This document shows, piece by piece, positions 1 through 8,043 of a stretch of DNA of 64,000 nt (its first letter is position 1; every line of letters begins with the position of its first letter). Source of the stretch: Sphingobacteriia bacterium (GTDB taxonomy: Bacteria > Bacteroidota > Bacteroidia > Chitinophagales > Chitinophagaceae); NCBI GenBank assembly GCA_015999745.1, contig JAECQP010000003.1, forward strand, positions 36,643-100,642, read 5' to 3'. The notes under the pieces were generated by a model, which saw only the letters and a program-made list of their open reading frames with translations, was not told where the DNA came from and did no database searches. The translations under genes and the position numbers were made by a program.

Positions 1-1
1 T

Positions 2-454
2 GGCAAATACGGGTTCATCTTCGACTCTACCCTCAACGATTTCGTATCGGGAGAACTGGAGCACTCCATTGTAAGTTGCTGGAAAGAAACCGGCGCCGAC
101 GTAATCTTCCTGGAGGGTCAGTCATCTCTGCGCAATCCCAGTGGTCCCTGCGGCCTGGAACTGCTGATCTCCGGCAATGCCAAACAGGTAGTACTGGTAC
201 ATGCACCCAAAAGGGTTTACTTCGACGATGATCCGCATTGGGGGAAAATCCCGAGTGTAGAATCTGAGATAGAGATCATTGAAAAATTTGGTTCTAAAGT
301 AATTGCACTGGCCATCAATACACAGGGATGCACCAACGAAGAGGCTTATGCATTTCAAAAACAGTATGAAGATTCCCTGAAGATACCGGTACTCCTGCCC
401 ATACAGGAAGGCGTAGAAAAAATTATTCCAGCACTGAAGAAACTGAAAGCATGA
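2..454 (+). CDS. DUF1611 family protein, C-terminal part (5' end outside window)
   Basis: The frame is open from the window edge and stops at TGA 452-454, inside the ATGA overlap with the next gene, so the two are translationally coupled. About 150 C-terminal residues are visible. They include a Walker-B-like run (ADVIFLEGQSSL), a LVHAPKR segment and the conserved AINTQG stretch typical of DUF1611 (P-loop-fold) proteins. From family knowledge, DUF1611 proteins are often encoded beside dipeptide epimerases. One characterised group, DgcN, is reported as a D-glutamate N-acetyltransferase working with an enolase-superfamily racemase, DgcA. I infer a role in handling D-Glu or muropeptide-derived D-amino acids. 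The exact reaction cannot be read from this fragment, and the P-loop is outside the window. Confidence 0.8.
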   Translation, partial: GKYGFIFDSTLNDFVSGELEHSIVSCWKETGADVIFLEGQSSLRNPSGPCGLELLISGNAKQVVLVHAPKRVYFDDDPHWGKIPSVESEIEIIEKFGSKVIALAINTQGCTNEEAYAFQKQYEDSLKIPVLLPIQEGVEKIIPALKKLKA

Positions 455-1518
455 AGATTATTTCCATCCGTAGTTATTCCAAGAAACTCGCTTTAAAAAA
501 GCCCTATACCATTGCATACAACACCTATTCCGATGTGGAGCTGGTGTTTACAGAAATAGAACTGGAAAACGGGATAACCGGCATCGGTTCAGCAAGCCCT
601 TCGGAAGATGTGGTGGGTGAAAGCCCGGCTCATACCCTGGTGAACCTGCAAACCGAATTTGTGCATCGCCTGGTGGGCAGGGATATTCGTCATTTCAGGC
701 AACTGGTTTTCGAAACCAAAAAGCATTTTCACCACCTGCCTGGAACGCAGGCGGCCATTGATCTTGCATTGCATGATGCCTTTGGGAAATACCTGGGCAT
801 TCCTGTAGTGGATTTTTATGGCAGAAAGATCAAATCCTTACCAACCTCCGTAACCATAGGGATCAAGCCGCTTGCAGAAACCTTGGCGGATGCTGCAGCA
901 TACGCACAGATGGGATTCAGGGTGCTGAAAGTAAAGACAGGGCTGAATGTAGAAGAAGACATAGAGCGGATTGCTAAATTGTATGAACGTTATCAGCACA
1001 AATTGACCATTCGTGTGGATGCCAACCAGGGCTATACCATTGAAGCGCTCAGGCAGTTTATAACAGGTACCCGCTCCTGTGCTGTAGAACTGATAGAGCA
1101 GCCCATGCCGGTAGGAACGGAAAAAGGATTATTGGTATTAGACGATGCTACCCGCAGGATCATTGCAGGCGATGAATCCATCAAAGATCCTGCCGCCGCA
1201 TTGGAATTCAGTGCAAAGCCGCAGCCCTTCGGCATTTACAATATCAAGCTGATGAAATGCGGAGGCTTGCTGGGAGCGCAGGAAATTGCCGGCATTGCAG
1301 AACATGCAGGCATTGAGCTGTTCTGGGGATGCAACGATGAAAGCATACTGAGCATTGCGGCAGCCCTGCATATAGCTTATGCATGCCCCAACACCCGGTA
1401 CCTGGATCTGGATGGAAGCCTGGACCTGGCGGAAGACCTGGTAACAGGGGGATTCCGGCTGGAGGAAGGTCATATGATGATCAACAACCAGCCCGGGTTT
1501 GGCATAACAAAAATGTAG
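451..1518 (+). CDS. Dipeptide epimerase (L-Ala-D/L-Glu type), enolase superfamily
   Basis: A 355-residue protein of normal length for the muconate-lactonizing subgroup of the enolase superfamily. The general-base KVK motif is at residues 160-162. The metal ligands are D190 (RVDANQG), E216 (LIEQPMP) and D241 (AGDES), and the second catalytic lysine is K266 (NIKLMKCGG). A DLD motif at 319-321 matches the Asp-x-Asp that binds the dipeptide alpha-ammonium in L-Ala-D/L-Glu epimerases. The likely reaction is epimerisation of L-Ala-D-Glu released from murein tripeptide, in the cytoplasm. It overlaps the DUF1611 gene by 4 bp, so the two belong to one operon. The alternative is an N-acetyl-Glu racemase (DgcA-like); the DLD motif favours a dipeptide. 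Confidence 0.85.
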   Translation: MKIISIRSYSKKLALKKPYTIAYNTYSDVELVFTEIELENGITGIGSASPSEDVVGESPAHTLVNLQTEFVHRLVGRDIRHFRQLVFETKKHFHHLPGTQAAIDLALHDAFGKYLGIPVVDFYGRKIKSLPTSVTIGIKPLAETLADAAAYAQMGFRVLKVKTGLNVEEDIERIAKLYERYQHKLTIRVDANQGYTIEALRQFITGTRSCAVELIEQPMPVGTEKGLLVLDDATRRIIAGDESIKDPAAALEFSAKPQPFGIYNIKLMKCGGLLGAQEIAGIAEHAGIELFWGCNDESILSIAAALHIAYACPNTRYLDLDGSLDLAEDLVTGGFRLEEGHMMINNQPGFGITKM

Positions 1519-1524
1519 CTGGGA

Positions 1525-3570
1525 TCAGATTTTTACCCTGAAACCGATAAAAATATTTCTTCCGGCGCCATTGATGCCACTGCCATGCGTGCGGTAATCG
1601 GTATTGAGTGCATTCATCAAACCCGCGCGTACAGAAAGGCTCTTTAACTCATAGCCGGCATAAAGGTTCAACAGGTACCAGCCTGCAGTACCTGCAGCAC
1701 CAATTCTGTTATCATCTATATCACCCTGTGCCAGGCGGTGCTGTGCAGCGGCATAGATATTTTCAATGGAGTAACGGAACAGTCCTGCCTTATAAGTAAG
1801 CGCAGTTCTTCCGTTAAACGGAGGCACCCTGCGCAGGGGTTCGTTCCTGGAAGTGTTCTGGCCATAGGCATAAGAGGCATTGGTTTCGGCTATGAAGCGA
1901 TCGGCGAATTTATACTGAAGTTCTGCTTCAATACCACGCACATAAGATTCCTGGCTGTTTTCTTTCACATACACATTGTAACCACCTACCTGTTGCCCCG
2001 GAACCTGTACCCTGGTGATCAGATCGGTCAACTGCATGTTGAACAAAGCGAGCGATCCTTTCCATTTATTGCCACTGTAACGGTAGCCAATTTCGGTATT
2101 GTAAGATTTCTCCGGCCGCAGACCATATGCAGGAACTTCATAACGGAAATCTACGAGGCCCAGGGTACCCATATCATCAATATTGGGTGCCCGGTAACCG
2201 GTGCTGAATGAAGCATACACGCTTTGAGCAGTACTGATTTTATACAATAAAGAGAAGTTGGAAACAAGGGAAGCGGGGCGCACAGTAACGGTACCCAGCT
2301 TATATACAGAACCGGCAGTATCTTCTATGCGGATGGCGAATTTGTTGTAACGGAGTCCGGCTTCAATCTGAAAACGGTTCAGGGAAATATGATGCAAACT
2401 ATATATCGAAAAGTTACCGGTGCTGGCCTGATCAGGATAAAGACCACGCTGGGCCAGTACAGCGCCTGAACTCAGGGTAATTTGCTCTTTGGTGCTGTTC
2501 ACTTTGTCGTGATAATATTCAATGCCGCTGTTGGCAGTCCATCTTTTAGACAATACAGAGGAAATATCGGCGGTGAGGCCGAGGGTATTGATGATGTCCT
2601 TCTCTTCAAATTTATTTGCAGCCCCGTTCTTCATGTATTTACGTTCTTCCCTGTTTTGCTGTGTGGAAGCAATCAGTGTGATATTGCTGAGTAAAGGAAG
2701 AGTGGTTGATTTTTCCAGGCGCAGGTAACTCAGTTTCCTCACCTGCGGATCAAAAATGGAATACTTGAAATTCTCCAGTTGTACTTTGTGATACAACGGC
2801 ACATCGCGCTGTACCAGCTGTTGATGCGTCATAGTGAGTACCGTGCTGCTGTTCAGCGCCAGTTTGAGTTTCAGGTCGTACGACTGTTCACCGTAACCGG
2901 AAGGCGATTGCACGCCGGTTCCCGCACCACCCGGCAGGTCACCAAAAGTTCTGGCAGTATAACCGCCCTGAAAGGCGATCTTTTTATTTTGGTAGCTGAG
3001 CTCCGCCCTGCCGCTGTATTCAATATTGGAACTAACGGCTTTACCATACACGGTAGCGCCCCATTTAGATTGATTGGCAAACTGAGGCTCCTTGGTAAAT
3101 ACCTGGATCACTCCTCCCATTGCATCAGAACCATATTGTACGGAACCTGTACCACGCACCACCTCAATAGAATGTAAGTTGTAAATATCTACCGTATTAA
3201 AATACTGATTGGGGCCGTAACGGTAAGTAGAGTTATTCAAACGGATGCCATCAATCATCAGCAGGTTCTGGTTACCGGTCAGTCCCCTCACAAAAGGGGA
3301 ACCGCCACCGTGGTTGGTTTTCTGCACAAACACGCCTGCAGCGCCGCTCAGCGCTTCCGGCGTAGTGCGAAACTGATAATCATTGATCTGCTCGGAACTG
3401 ATTTTATTATAGGAGTATGGGGTCTGTAAAAAACCTCCGGGGCTTTTGGTAGCCGTTACGATCACCTCTTTCAGGCGAAAGGTGGAATCTGTTTCAATGA
3501 CTGCAGCTTTTTGTGCAGGCAGGATAAACGGAAACAGTAAAAGCGAAGCGGATCCTAAAATTTTGATCAT
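1525..3570 (-). CDS. TonB-dependent receptor (siderophore/vitamin type, short form)
   Basis: About 681 residues from the chosen start at 3570. A longer frame reaches 3639, but the downstream ATG gives a proper signal peptide (MIKILGSASLLLFPFILPAQ). A short Ton-box-like region (LKEVIVTATK) comes first. The plug domain follows, with LMIDGIRLNN, the VEVVRG-like IEVVRGTGSVQYGSDAMGG and PFVRGLTG. The rest is a 22-stranded-type beta barrel ending in FIGFRVKI, with a terminal aromatic/hydrophobic pattern. There is no N-terminal carboxypeptidase-like domain and no SusD partner, so this is a classical BtuB/haem/siderophore-type receptor in the outer membrane rather than a polysaccharide SusC. The substrate is unknown. 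It is convergent with the epimerase gene, with only 6 bp between them. Confidence 0.9.
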   Translation of the reverse strand: MIKILGSASLLLFPFILPAQKAAVIETDSTFRLKEVIVTATKSPGGFLQTPYSYNKISSEQINDYQFRTTPEALSGAAGVFVQKTNHGGGSPFVRGLTGNQNLLMIDGIRLNNSTYRYGPNQYFNTVDIYNLHSIEVVRGTGSVQYGSDAMGGVIQVFTKEPQFANQSKWGATVYGKAVSSNIEYSGRAELSYQNKKIAFQGGYTARTFGDLPGGAGTGVQSPSGYGEQSYDLKLKLALNSSTVLTMTHQQLVQRDVPLYHKVQLENFKYSIFDPQVRKLSYLRLEKSTTLPLLSNITLIASTQQNREERKYMKNGAANKFEEKDIINTLGLTADISSVLSKRWTANSGIEYYHDKVNSTKEQITLSSGAVLAQRGLYPDQASTGNFSIYSLHHISLNRFQIEAGLRYNKFAIRIEDTAGSVYKLGTVTVRPASLVSNFSLLYKISTAQSVYASFSTGYRAPNIDDMGTLGLVDFRYEVPAYGLRPEKSYNTEIGYRYSGNKWKGSLALFNMQLTDLITRVQVPGQQVGGYNVYVKENSQESYVRGIEAELQYKFADRFIAETNASYAYGQNTSRNEPLRRVPPFNGRTALTYKAGLFRYSIENIYAAAQHRLAQGDIDDNRIGAAGTAGWYLLNLYAGYELKSLSVRAGLMNALNTDYRTHGSGINGAGRNIFIGFRVKI

Positions 3571-3700
3571 AGACCAGTCAGATTGATTGTTTGAATGGGG
3601 TAAAAATAGTTGCACGCCCCTAAACATAAGACCGATCATTATTATCTTAAAATTAATTTAGGTAAAGGGATAAACAAACCCTTTGTACTGACCAGTACGC

Positions 3701-3889
3701 CTATAAAAGCTTATTTCGTTTCCAGAAACCGGATCTGGCGGGAGACTTTTCGGACTTCACAAAATCCTTGATCTGGTCCGGGAAATGCGCCTTTGTCCAA
3801 TCGGGCAATCCATCATACCAAACAAGATCATCCTGGTTAAGGGGCTTGTTTTTGAGCATTTCGAGGGTGTAAGGCCCCCGCATATGCAT
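3701..3889 (-). pseudogene. Remnant of a GYF_2 (DUF4339) domain gene
   Basis: On the minus strand the reading MRGPYTLEMLKNKPLNQ followed by DDLVWYDGLPDWTKA is the conserved core of the GYF_2/DUF4339 domain, which normally begins about 15 residues earlier. In the preceding 45 bp those residues (MEMKI, Y, KQDAY) can be read only in another frame, and with two stop codons (TAG and TAC-TGA around 3900-3915). The protein also ends after about 60 residues, where relatives continue into membrane segments. The best reading is a decayed gene with a 5' frameshift, nonsense changes and a missing 3' part. A 62-residue product starting at 3889 is possible but would lack the first strand of the domain. The surrounding 3571-3982 interval holds nothing else that I can support. 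Confidence 0.6.
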
Positions 3890-3982
3890 CCTGTTTTCAG
3901 TACTAGATTTTCATTTCCATCGTATCGTAATTTTAAAATACTGCTTCCTGCTGCGAATAAAATAACTACCAACAGGTTGGTA

Positions 3983-5572
3983 CTATTTCAGTGTTCCAAG
4001 GGCTTTCCTGATCACCGGGTCATGTTGATTGGCGATCATGAAATATCCCTGATCTCTCCACAAATGCCTGGCAACCAATGCCTTGAATCTGTCCAGAATG
4101 GCCTGCCTGCCAGTTGCGTTTACCGGTGAAAGGTCAATCTGATCCTTTTTGGCATAATCTGCAAGCGCCGCCCATTCTGCATTTCCGGGTAAATACCCTG
4201 TGCTGAAACTTTCGGGGCTTTTAAATTGGTTGAACAAGGCGTTGCGCTGTACAAAATACTGGTAAGCAAAATTATTGAGTGAGCCGGTCATCAGCAACTG
4301 AATAAACTGATTGCTGAAACGGGCGGAATCAAAAGCAATTACGGTATCGGGGGTAATACCTCCCCCACCGTAAACAATTTTACCGGATTGGGTTTTATAA
4401 ATTTTCCGGGCAGAATCGCCAAGGTCCTTCTTAGCGGAACTGTCGTTTTGATGAAAGCGGTTGATCAGTTCATCCTGATACGCTTTCACTCCTTTATCAT
4501 AAGACTTCTGAATATTGCGTCCCAGGGGGGTGAAATACCTGGCAACGGTTAAACGAACGGCAGCGCCATCACTTAGCTGAAACTGCTGCTGCACCAGTCC
4601 TTTACCAAAGGATCTTCTGCCAATAATGGTAGCCCGGTCCCAGTCCTGTAAAGCACCTGCCAGCACCTCGCTGGCAGAAGCCGAAGTTTCATCAATCAGT
4701 ACCACCAGTTTACCCTTTTCAAAAAGGCCGGGGCGTTTGCAGCGGTATTCCATGCGGGGAGCATGTTCTCCTTCTGTATAAACAATCAATTTATTATCGT
4801 CCAGGAATTCATCGGCAATATCCACGGCTTCCTTCATCAGTCCGCCCCCATTGCCACGCAGGTCTACAATCAGGCTCTGCATTTTTTGCGCCTGCAGTTT
4901 TTCGAGGTTTTGCATAAACTCCTCATAAGTACGTTCGGCAAATTTATTGATCCGGATATAGCCCTTACCAGGCTCCACCAGGTAGGCGGCATCAATGGAA
5001 TTGACCGGAATTACATTGCGGGTAATGGTAACGGATTGAATGTTTTTATTACGCAGGTATTTCACTTTTACCTGAGAATTCACCTCGCCCCTGAACAGGG
5101 AACGAATCTTGTCGGCATCTACTTTCTTACCGGATACGGCAATGGTATCTGACACAGCCAGGAGCTGATCTCCCAGAAGCAGGCCGGCCTTTTCTGCCGG
5201 ACCATCTTTCATCACCGACATCACATTCACCGTATCATCAATCATCCTGAACTCAATGCCAATGCCCTGAAAATTACCCATCATTTCCTCGTTCACGGCA
5301 CTCAGCTCTTTGGCAGGAATAAATACGGAATGCGGATCCAGGTGTTCCAGTAATTGAGTAGCTACGAGCGCATTAATGCTGTCTTCAGAAACCTTGTCTA
5401 CATATTTATTTTTGATCAGTTCGGTCAGTTCCTGGATGGAAGATCTGCTGGAAACCGTTAGGAATCTGGACGCCATTGTTTTTTCCTTTAACTGAAATCC
5501 AATGATCATCCCCACAATCATCACCATTGCGAAGAGAAGCGGCAACCAAATCTGCAGTTTTCTGGAACCCAT
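3983..5572 (-). CDS. S41 family C-terminal processing peptidase with PDZ domain
   Basis: A 529-residue protein. An N-terminal signal anchor (WLPLLFAMVMIVGMIIGF, residues about 9-26) puts it in the periplasm, attached to the inner membrane. A PDZ domain follows at about 85-175, with the GIGIEF and GPAEKAGLLLGDQLL motifs. The S41 core carries the catalytic Ser in ETSASASEVLAGAL and the Lys in RSFGKGLVQQ, preceded by the IVDLRGNGGG strand. Family members (CtpA/Prc) cleave C-termini of exported proteins and often trim envelope or murein enzymes. The start at 5572 directly precedes the hydrophobic anchor. It is divergent from the amino-sugar kinase gene. Confidence 0.93.
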   Translation of the reverse strand: MGSRKLQIWLPLLFAMVMIVGMIIGFQLKEKTMASRFLTVSSRSSIQELTELIKNKYVDKVSEDSINALVATQLLEHLDPHSVFIPAKELSAVNEEMMGNFQGIGIEFRMIDDTVNVMSVMKDGPAEKAGLLLGDQLLAVSDTIAVSGKKVDADKIRSLFRGEVNSQVKVKYLRNKNIQSVTITRNVIPVNSIDAAYLVEPGKGYIRINKFAERTYEEFMQNLEKLQAQKMQSLIVDLRGNGGGLMKEAVDIADEFLDDNKLIVYTEGEHAPRMEYRCKRPGLFEKGKLVVLIDETSASASEVLAGALQDWDRATIIGRRSFGKGLVQQQFQLSDGAAVRLTVARYFTPLGRNIQKSYDKGVKAYQDELINRFHQNDSSAKKDLGDSARKIYKTQSGKIVYGGGGITPDTVIAFDSARFSNQFIQLLMTGSLNNFAYQYFVQRNALFNQFKSPESFSTGYLPGNAEWAALADYAKKDQIDLSPVNATGRQAILDRFKALVARHLWRDQGYFMIANQHDPVIRKALGTLK

Positions 5573-5584
5573 ATAACACAGTTA

Positions 5585-5618
5585 TTTGTTTCTGTAAGTG
5601 TGCAAATATCTATATTTA
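5585..5618 (+). promoter_or_regulatory. Candidate Bacteroidota-type promoter for the murK-murQ operon
   Basis: TTTG at 5585-5588 is followed after 22 bp by TATATTTA at 5611-5618, one mismatch from the TAnnTTTG minus-7 element of the Bacteroidota primary sigma factor. It lies 21 bp before the ATG at 5640, in the 67-bp divergent gap with the S41 peptidase gene. This is seen by eye only. Confidence 0.45.
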
Positions 5619-5639
5619 TATCCGAATTAAACTTTCTCT

Positions 5640-6479
5640 ATGTCTGCCATACTGATTGCCGACAGCGGATCCTCCAAATGTGAGTGGTGCCTGCTGGAAA
5701 ACGGCAAAAAAAAGAAGATTATTACGCCCGCCATCAGTCCCTATTTTGTGAGTCCTGAAGAAACCTTTTCCATACTGGAAAGCAAGCTTATACCAAAGCT
5801 GGGTAAGGCTTCTGTAACGGAAATTCATTTTTACGGCACAGGTTTAAGAGACCAGGCCAATGCCAGAAACATGAAGCAGGTGCTTAAAAGACTGTTGCCC
5901 GGGTCCACCATAGAAGTACAGCACGACCTGATGGGGGCGGCAAGGGCCTTATGCGGTACCGGCAAGGGAATTGCCTGTATTTTGGGAACCGGTTCCAATT
6001 CCTGCTATTTCAACGGAAAGAAAATCGAAAAAAACAGCCCCGGGCTGGGGTATGTTCTGGGGGATGAGGGCAGTGGAGCCTACCTGGGCAAAAAAGTGAT
6101 CCAGTACTACCTCTACAAGACATTCGACGAGGATCTCAGCGCCCGCTTTGAGAAACGGTTCAATGAAACACATGAAAGCATTCTTTACAATGTATATAAA
6201 ATGCCCCTGCCCAACCGCTACCTGGCATCATTCGCCATATTCCTGGCCGAAAACAGGGGGCATTTCATGATTGAAAATATACTGGAAGACGGGTTGAACG
6301 ATTTCTTTTTCACACACTTGTATAAGTATAAAGAAAGCTGGACCCTGCCCATTCACTTCATTGGAAGTATTGCATTTGGATTTAGAGATGTTTTAAAGGA
6401 ACTTTGCGCCGGTTATGAGCTGGAACTTGGCAGGGTTTTGAAAACCCCGATGCAGGGGCTGGTAGAATATCATCAATAA
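5640..6479 (+). CDS. murK: BadF/BadG-family amino-sugar kinase (MurNAc/GlcNAc kinase, MurK-like)
   Basis: A 279-residue member of the sugar-kinase/Hsp70/actin ATPase fold. Phosphate-1 motif: ADSGSSKCEW (residues 7-16). Phosphate-2 region: ILGTGSNSCYF. Adenosine region: GYVLGDEGSGAYLG, a signature of GlcNAc-kinase-like BadF proteins. The gene sits 9 bp before murQ. From family knowledge, Clostridium MurK and Tannerella MurK are BadF-type kinases that make MurNAc-6-phosphate, the MurQ substrate. I therefore infer phosphorylation of MurNAc (and perhaps GlcNAc) from cell-wall turnover or scavenged murein. The symbol rests on context plus family; it could prefer GlcNAc. Confidence 0.8.
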   Translation: MSAILIADSGSSKCEWCLLENGKKKKIITPAISPYFVSPEETFSILESKLIPKLGKASVTEIHFYGTGLRDQANARNMKQVLKRLLPGSTIEVQHDLMGAARALCGTGKGIACILGTGSNSCYFNGKKIEKNSPGLGYVLGDEGSGAYLGKKVIQYYLYKTFDEDLSARFEKRFNETHESILYNVYKMPLPNRYLASFAIFLAENRGHFMIENILEDGLNDFFFTHLYKYKESWTLPIHFIGSIAFGFRDVLKELCAGYELELGRVLKTPMQGLVEYHQ

Positions 6480-6488
6480 AAGCAATTT

Positions 6489-7304
6489 ATGTCGGACTTT
6501 ATAAAAGTTACAGAACAGGCGTCTACCTACAGGCACCTGGAACAAATGTCGATTCACGAGTTACTTCAGAATATCAATAACGAAGACAAGACCGTTCCTT
6601 ACGCAGTAGAAAAAGCCATGCCTCAGATTGAGAAACTGGTTGCGGCCATCAGCGATAAAATGCTGGCAGGCGGAAGGCTTTTTTACATAGGTGCAGGAAC
6701 CAGCGGAAGACTGGGCATCGTGGATGCCAGTGAGTGCCCTCCTACTTTTGGCGTTCCTTACGGTCTGGTGATCGGGTTGATTGCAGGGGGAGAAAAAGCC
6801 ATTACACAGGCGGTGGAATTTGCAGAAGACAGTGCAGAAGAAGGCTGGGTAGATCTGGAGAAACATTTCATCAGCGATAAAGACGTGGTAGTGGGGCTGG
6901 CGGCCAGCGGTACCACCCCTTATGTGATCGGGGCACTGGAAGAATGCCGGAAAAGAGGAATCATTACCGGCAGCATCAGTTGTAACCCCAACTCGCCGGT
7001 ATCCGCAGCGGCAGACTATCCGGTAGAAGTAGTGGTAGGGCCGGAGTTCGTAACAGGCAGCACCCGTATGAAAAGCGGTACAGCACAGAAGCTGGTATTG
7101 AATATGATCTCCACCTCCATTATGATTCAACTGGGCCGCGTGGAAGACAACAAAATGGTCAACATGCAGCTCAGCAATGTAAAGTTGGTAGACCGTGGTG
7201 TTAAGATGGTGATGGACAAACTCGCTATCAGCGATTATGAAAAAGCCAAAGACCTCCTGCTGAAACACGGAAGTGTGAAAAAAGCAGTGGAAGCCGTCAG
7301 TTAA
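6489..7304 (+). CDS. murQ: N-acetylmuramic acid 6-phosphate etherase
   Basis: A 271-residue protein with the SIS-domain signature of MurQ. GAGTSGRLGIVDASECPPTF (about residues 75-94) contains the catalytic Glu region, and GSTRMKSGTAQKLVLNM is the second conserved block. MurQ removes the lactyl ether of MurNAc-6-P to give GlcNAc-6-P and D-lactate in the cytoplasm. It lies 9 bp after the kinase gene and 4 bp before a small conserved gene, so the three are almost certainly one transcript. It is slightly shorter than the E. coli enzyme (about 298 residues), mainly at the C-terminus, but both active-site blocks are intact. Confidence 0.96.
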   Translation: MSDFIKVTEQASTYRHLEQMSIHELLQNINNEDKTVPYAVEKAMPQIEKLVAAISDKMLAGGRLFYIGAGTSGRLGIVDASECPPTFGVPYGLVIGLIAGGEKAITQAVEFAEDSAEEGWVDLEKHFISDKDVVVGLAASGTTPYVIGALEECRKRGIITGSISCNPNSPVSAAADYPVEVVVGPEFVTGSTRMKSGTAQKLVLNMISTSIMIQLGRVEDNKMVNMQLSNVKLVDRGVKMVMDKLAISDYEKAKDLLLKHGSVKKAVEAVS

Positions 7305-7308
7305 TAAC

Positions 7309-7875
7309 ATGCACGAAATAGAACCTTTTTTTAACTGGAGACATCTATATGTAGCCGAGGAAGATCCGCGTTCGCCCTTTTACGGCAGGTCCTACAGCGA
7401 ATTTGAATTTTCCCAGACTGTTTACAATTTCTATATTCATCCGCAATGGGACGACTTCGGCAGCAGAACCCTGTACCTGAAAATTATTTATGTAGATTAT
7501 GAACTCAATTTTGCCATCATCGAAATGATTGGCGAATGGAATGACGCCATAGAGAACGATATCATGGAACTGAAAAGGGAAGTGATTGAACTGTTGGCAT
7601 CGCAGGGTATCAGTAAATATGTGCTGATCACCGAAAATGTGCTGAACTATCACAGCAGCGACAAGGAATATTACCAGGAATGGTACGAGGAAGTGAGTGA
7701 AGAAAACGGCTGGATCGTAGCCCTTAATATGCCGGAAGCCACCCAGCAGGATTTCAGAAAGAAGAAACTCAACTACTATATAGAGTTAATGGACATCCCC
7801 GACTGGCGGGTGTACAAGCCCTATCACCTGTTTAAGAAAATAGATGATATCCTGTCTAAAAGAATCACCCTGTAA
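7309..7875 (+). CDS. Conserved hypothetical protein downstream of murQ
   Basis: A 188-residue soluble protein without a signal peptide or membrane segment. It is rich in aromatic and acidic residues (NWRHLYVAEEDPRSPFYGR, WYEEVSEENGW) and ends in a Lys/Ile-rich helix. I do not recognise a named domain. It starts 4 bp after murQ and uses the same codon style, so it is probably co-transcribed with murK-murQ. Whether it takes part in amino-sugar salvage cannot be told from sequence. Confidence 0.85.
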   Translation: MHEIEPFFNWRHLYVAEEDPRSPFYGRSYSEFEFSQTVYNFYIHPQWDDFGSRTLYLKIIYVDYELNFAIIEMIGEWNDAIENDIMELKREVIELLASQGISKYVLITENVLNYHSSDKEYYQEWYEEVSEENGWIVALNMPEATQQDFRKKKLNYYIELMDIPDWRVYKPYHLFKKIDDILSKRITL

Positions 7876-8038
7876 ATTCAAATATAAACAACTCCGTTAT
7901 CTGATAATTCCAATCCTTTTGCTCACCAGTTTATTCGGTCGTGCACAGTCCTGGCAGGACACACTTACCATACGGAGGACAGCCCGGCATAAGCGGAACA
8001 TACCTGCTATTTCAGGAAGCGCTGACCAATTTAACTGA
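7844..8038 (+). CDS. Possible small exported peptide or gene remnant overlapping the previous CDS
   Basis: A 64-residue frame overlaps the end of the preceding gene by 32 bp. Residues about 15-35 (KQLRYLIIPILLLTSLFGRA followed by QS) form a convincing signal peptide with a signal-peptidase I site. Only about 30 residues follow (QSWQDTLTIRRTARHKRNIP and a few more) before a TGA at 8036. The ATG at 7844 lies well upstream of the signal sequence, and no closer ATG exists. It may be the surviving 5' end of a lost secreted-protein gene, or a genuine coupled micro-protein. The rest of 7876-8043 holds nothing else visible. Confidence 0.35.
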   Translation: MISCLKESPCKFKYKQLRYLIIPILLLTSLFGRAQSWQDTLTIRRTARHKRNIPAISGSADQFN

Positions 8039-8043
8039 TCAAT

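Noticed and set aside
3571..3700. Possible riboswitch in front of the TonB receptor gene
   Set aside because: The leader is short and shows no cobalamin- or TPP-type conserved boxes; only weak short inverted repeats are present.
6561..7310. Open frame of 249 codons antisense to murQ
   Set aside because: It lies fully inside murQ, is rich in His, Phe and Cys as expected of a shadow frame, and has no recognisable domain.
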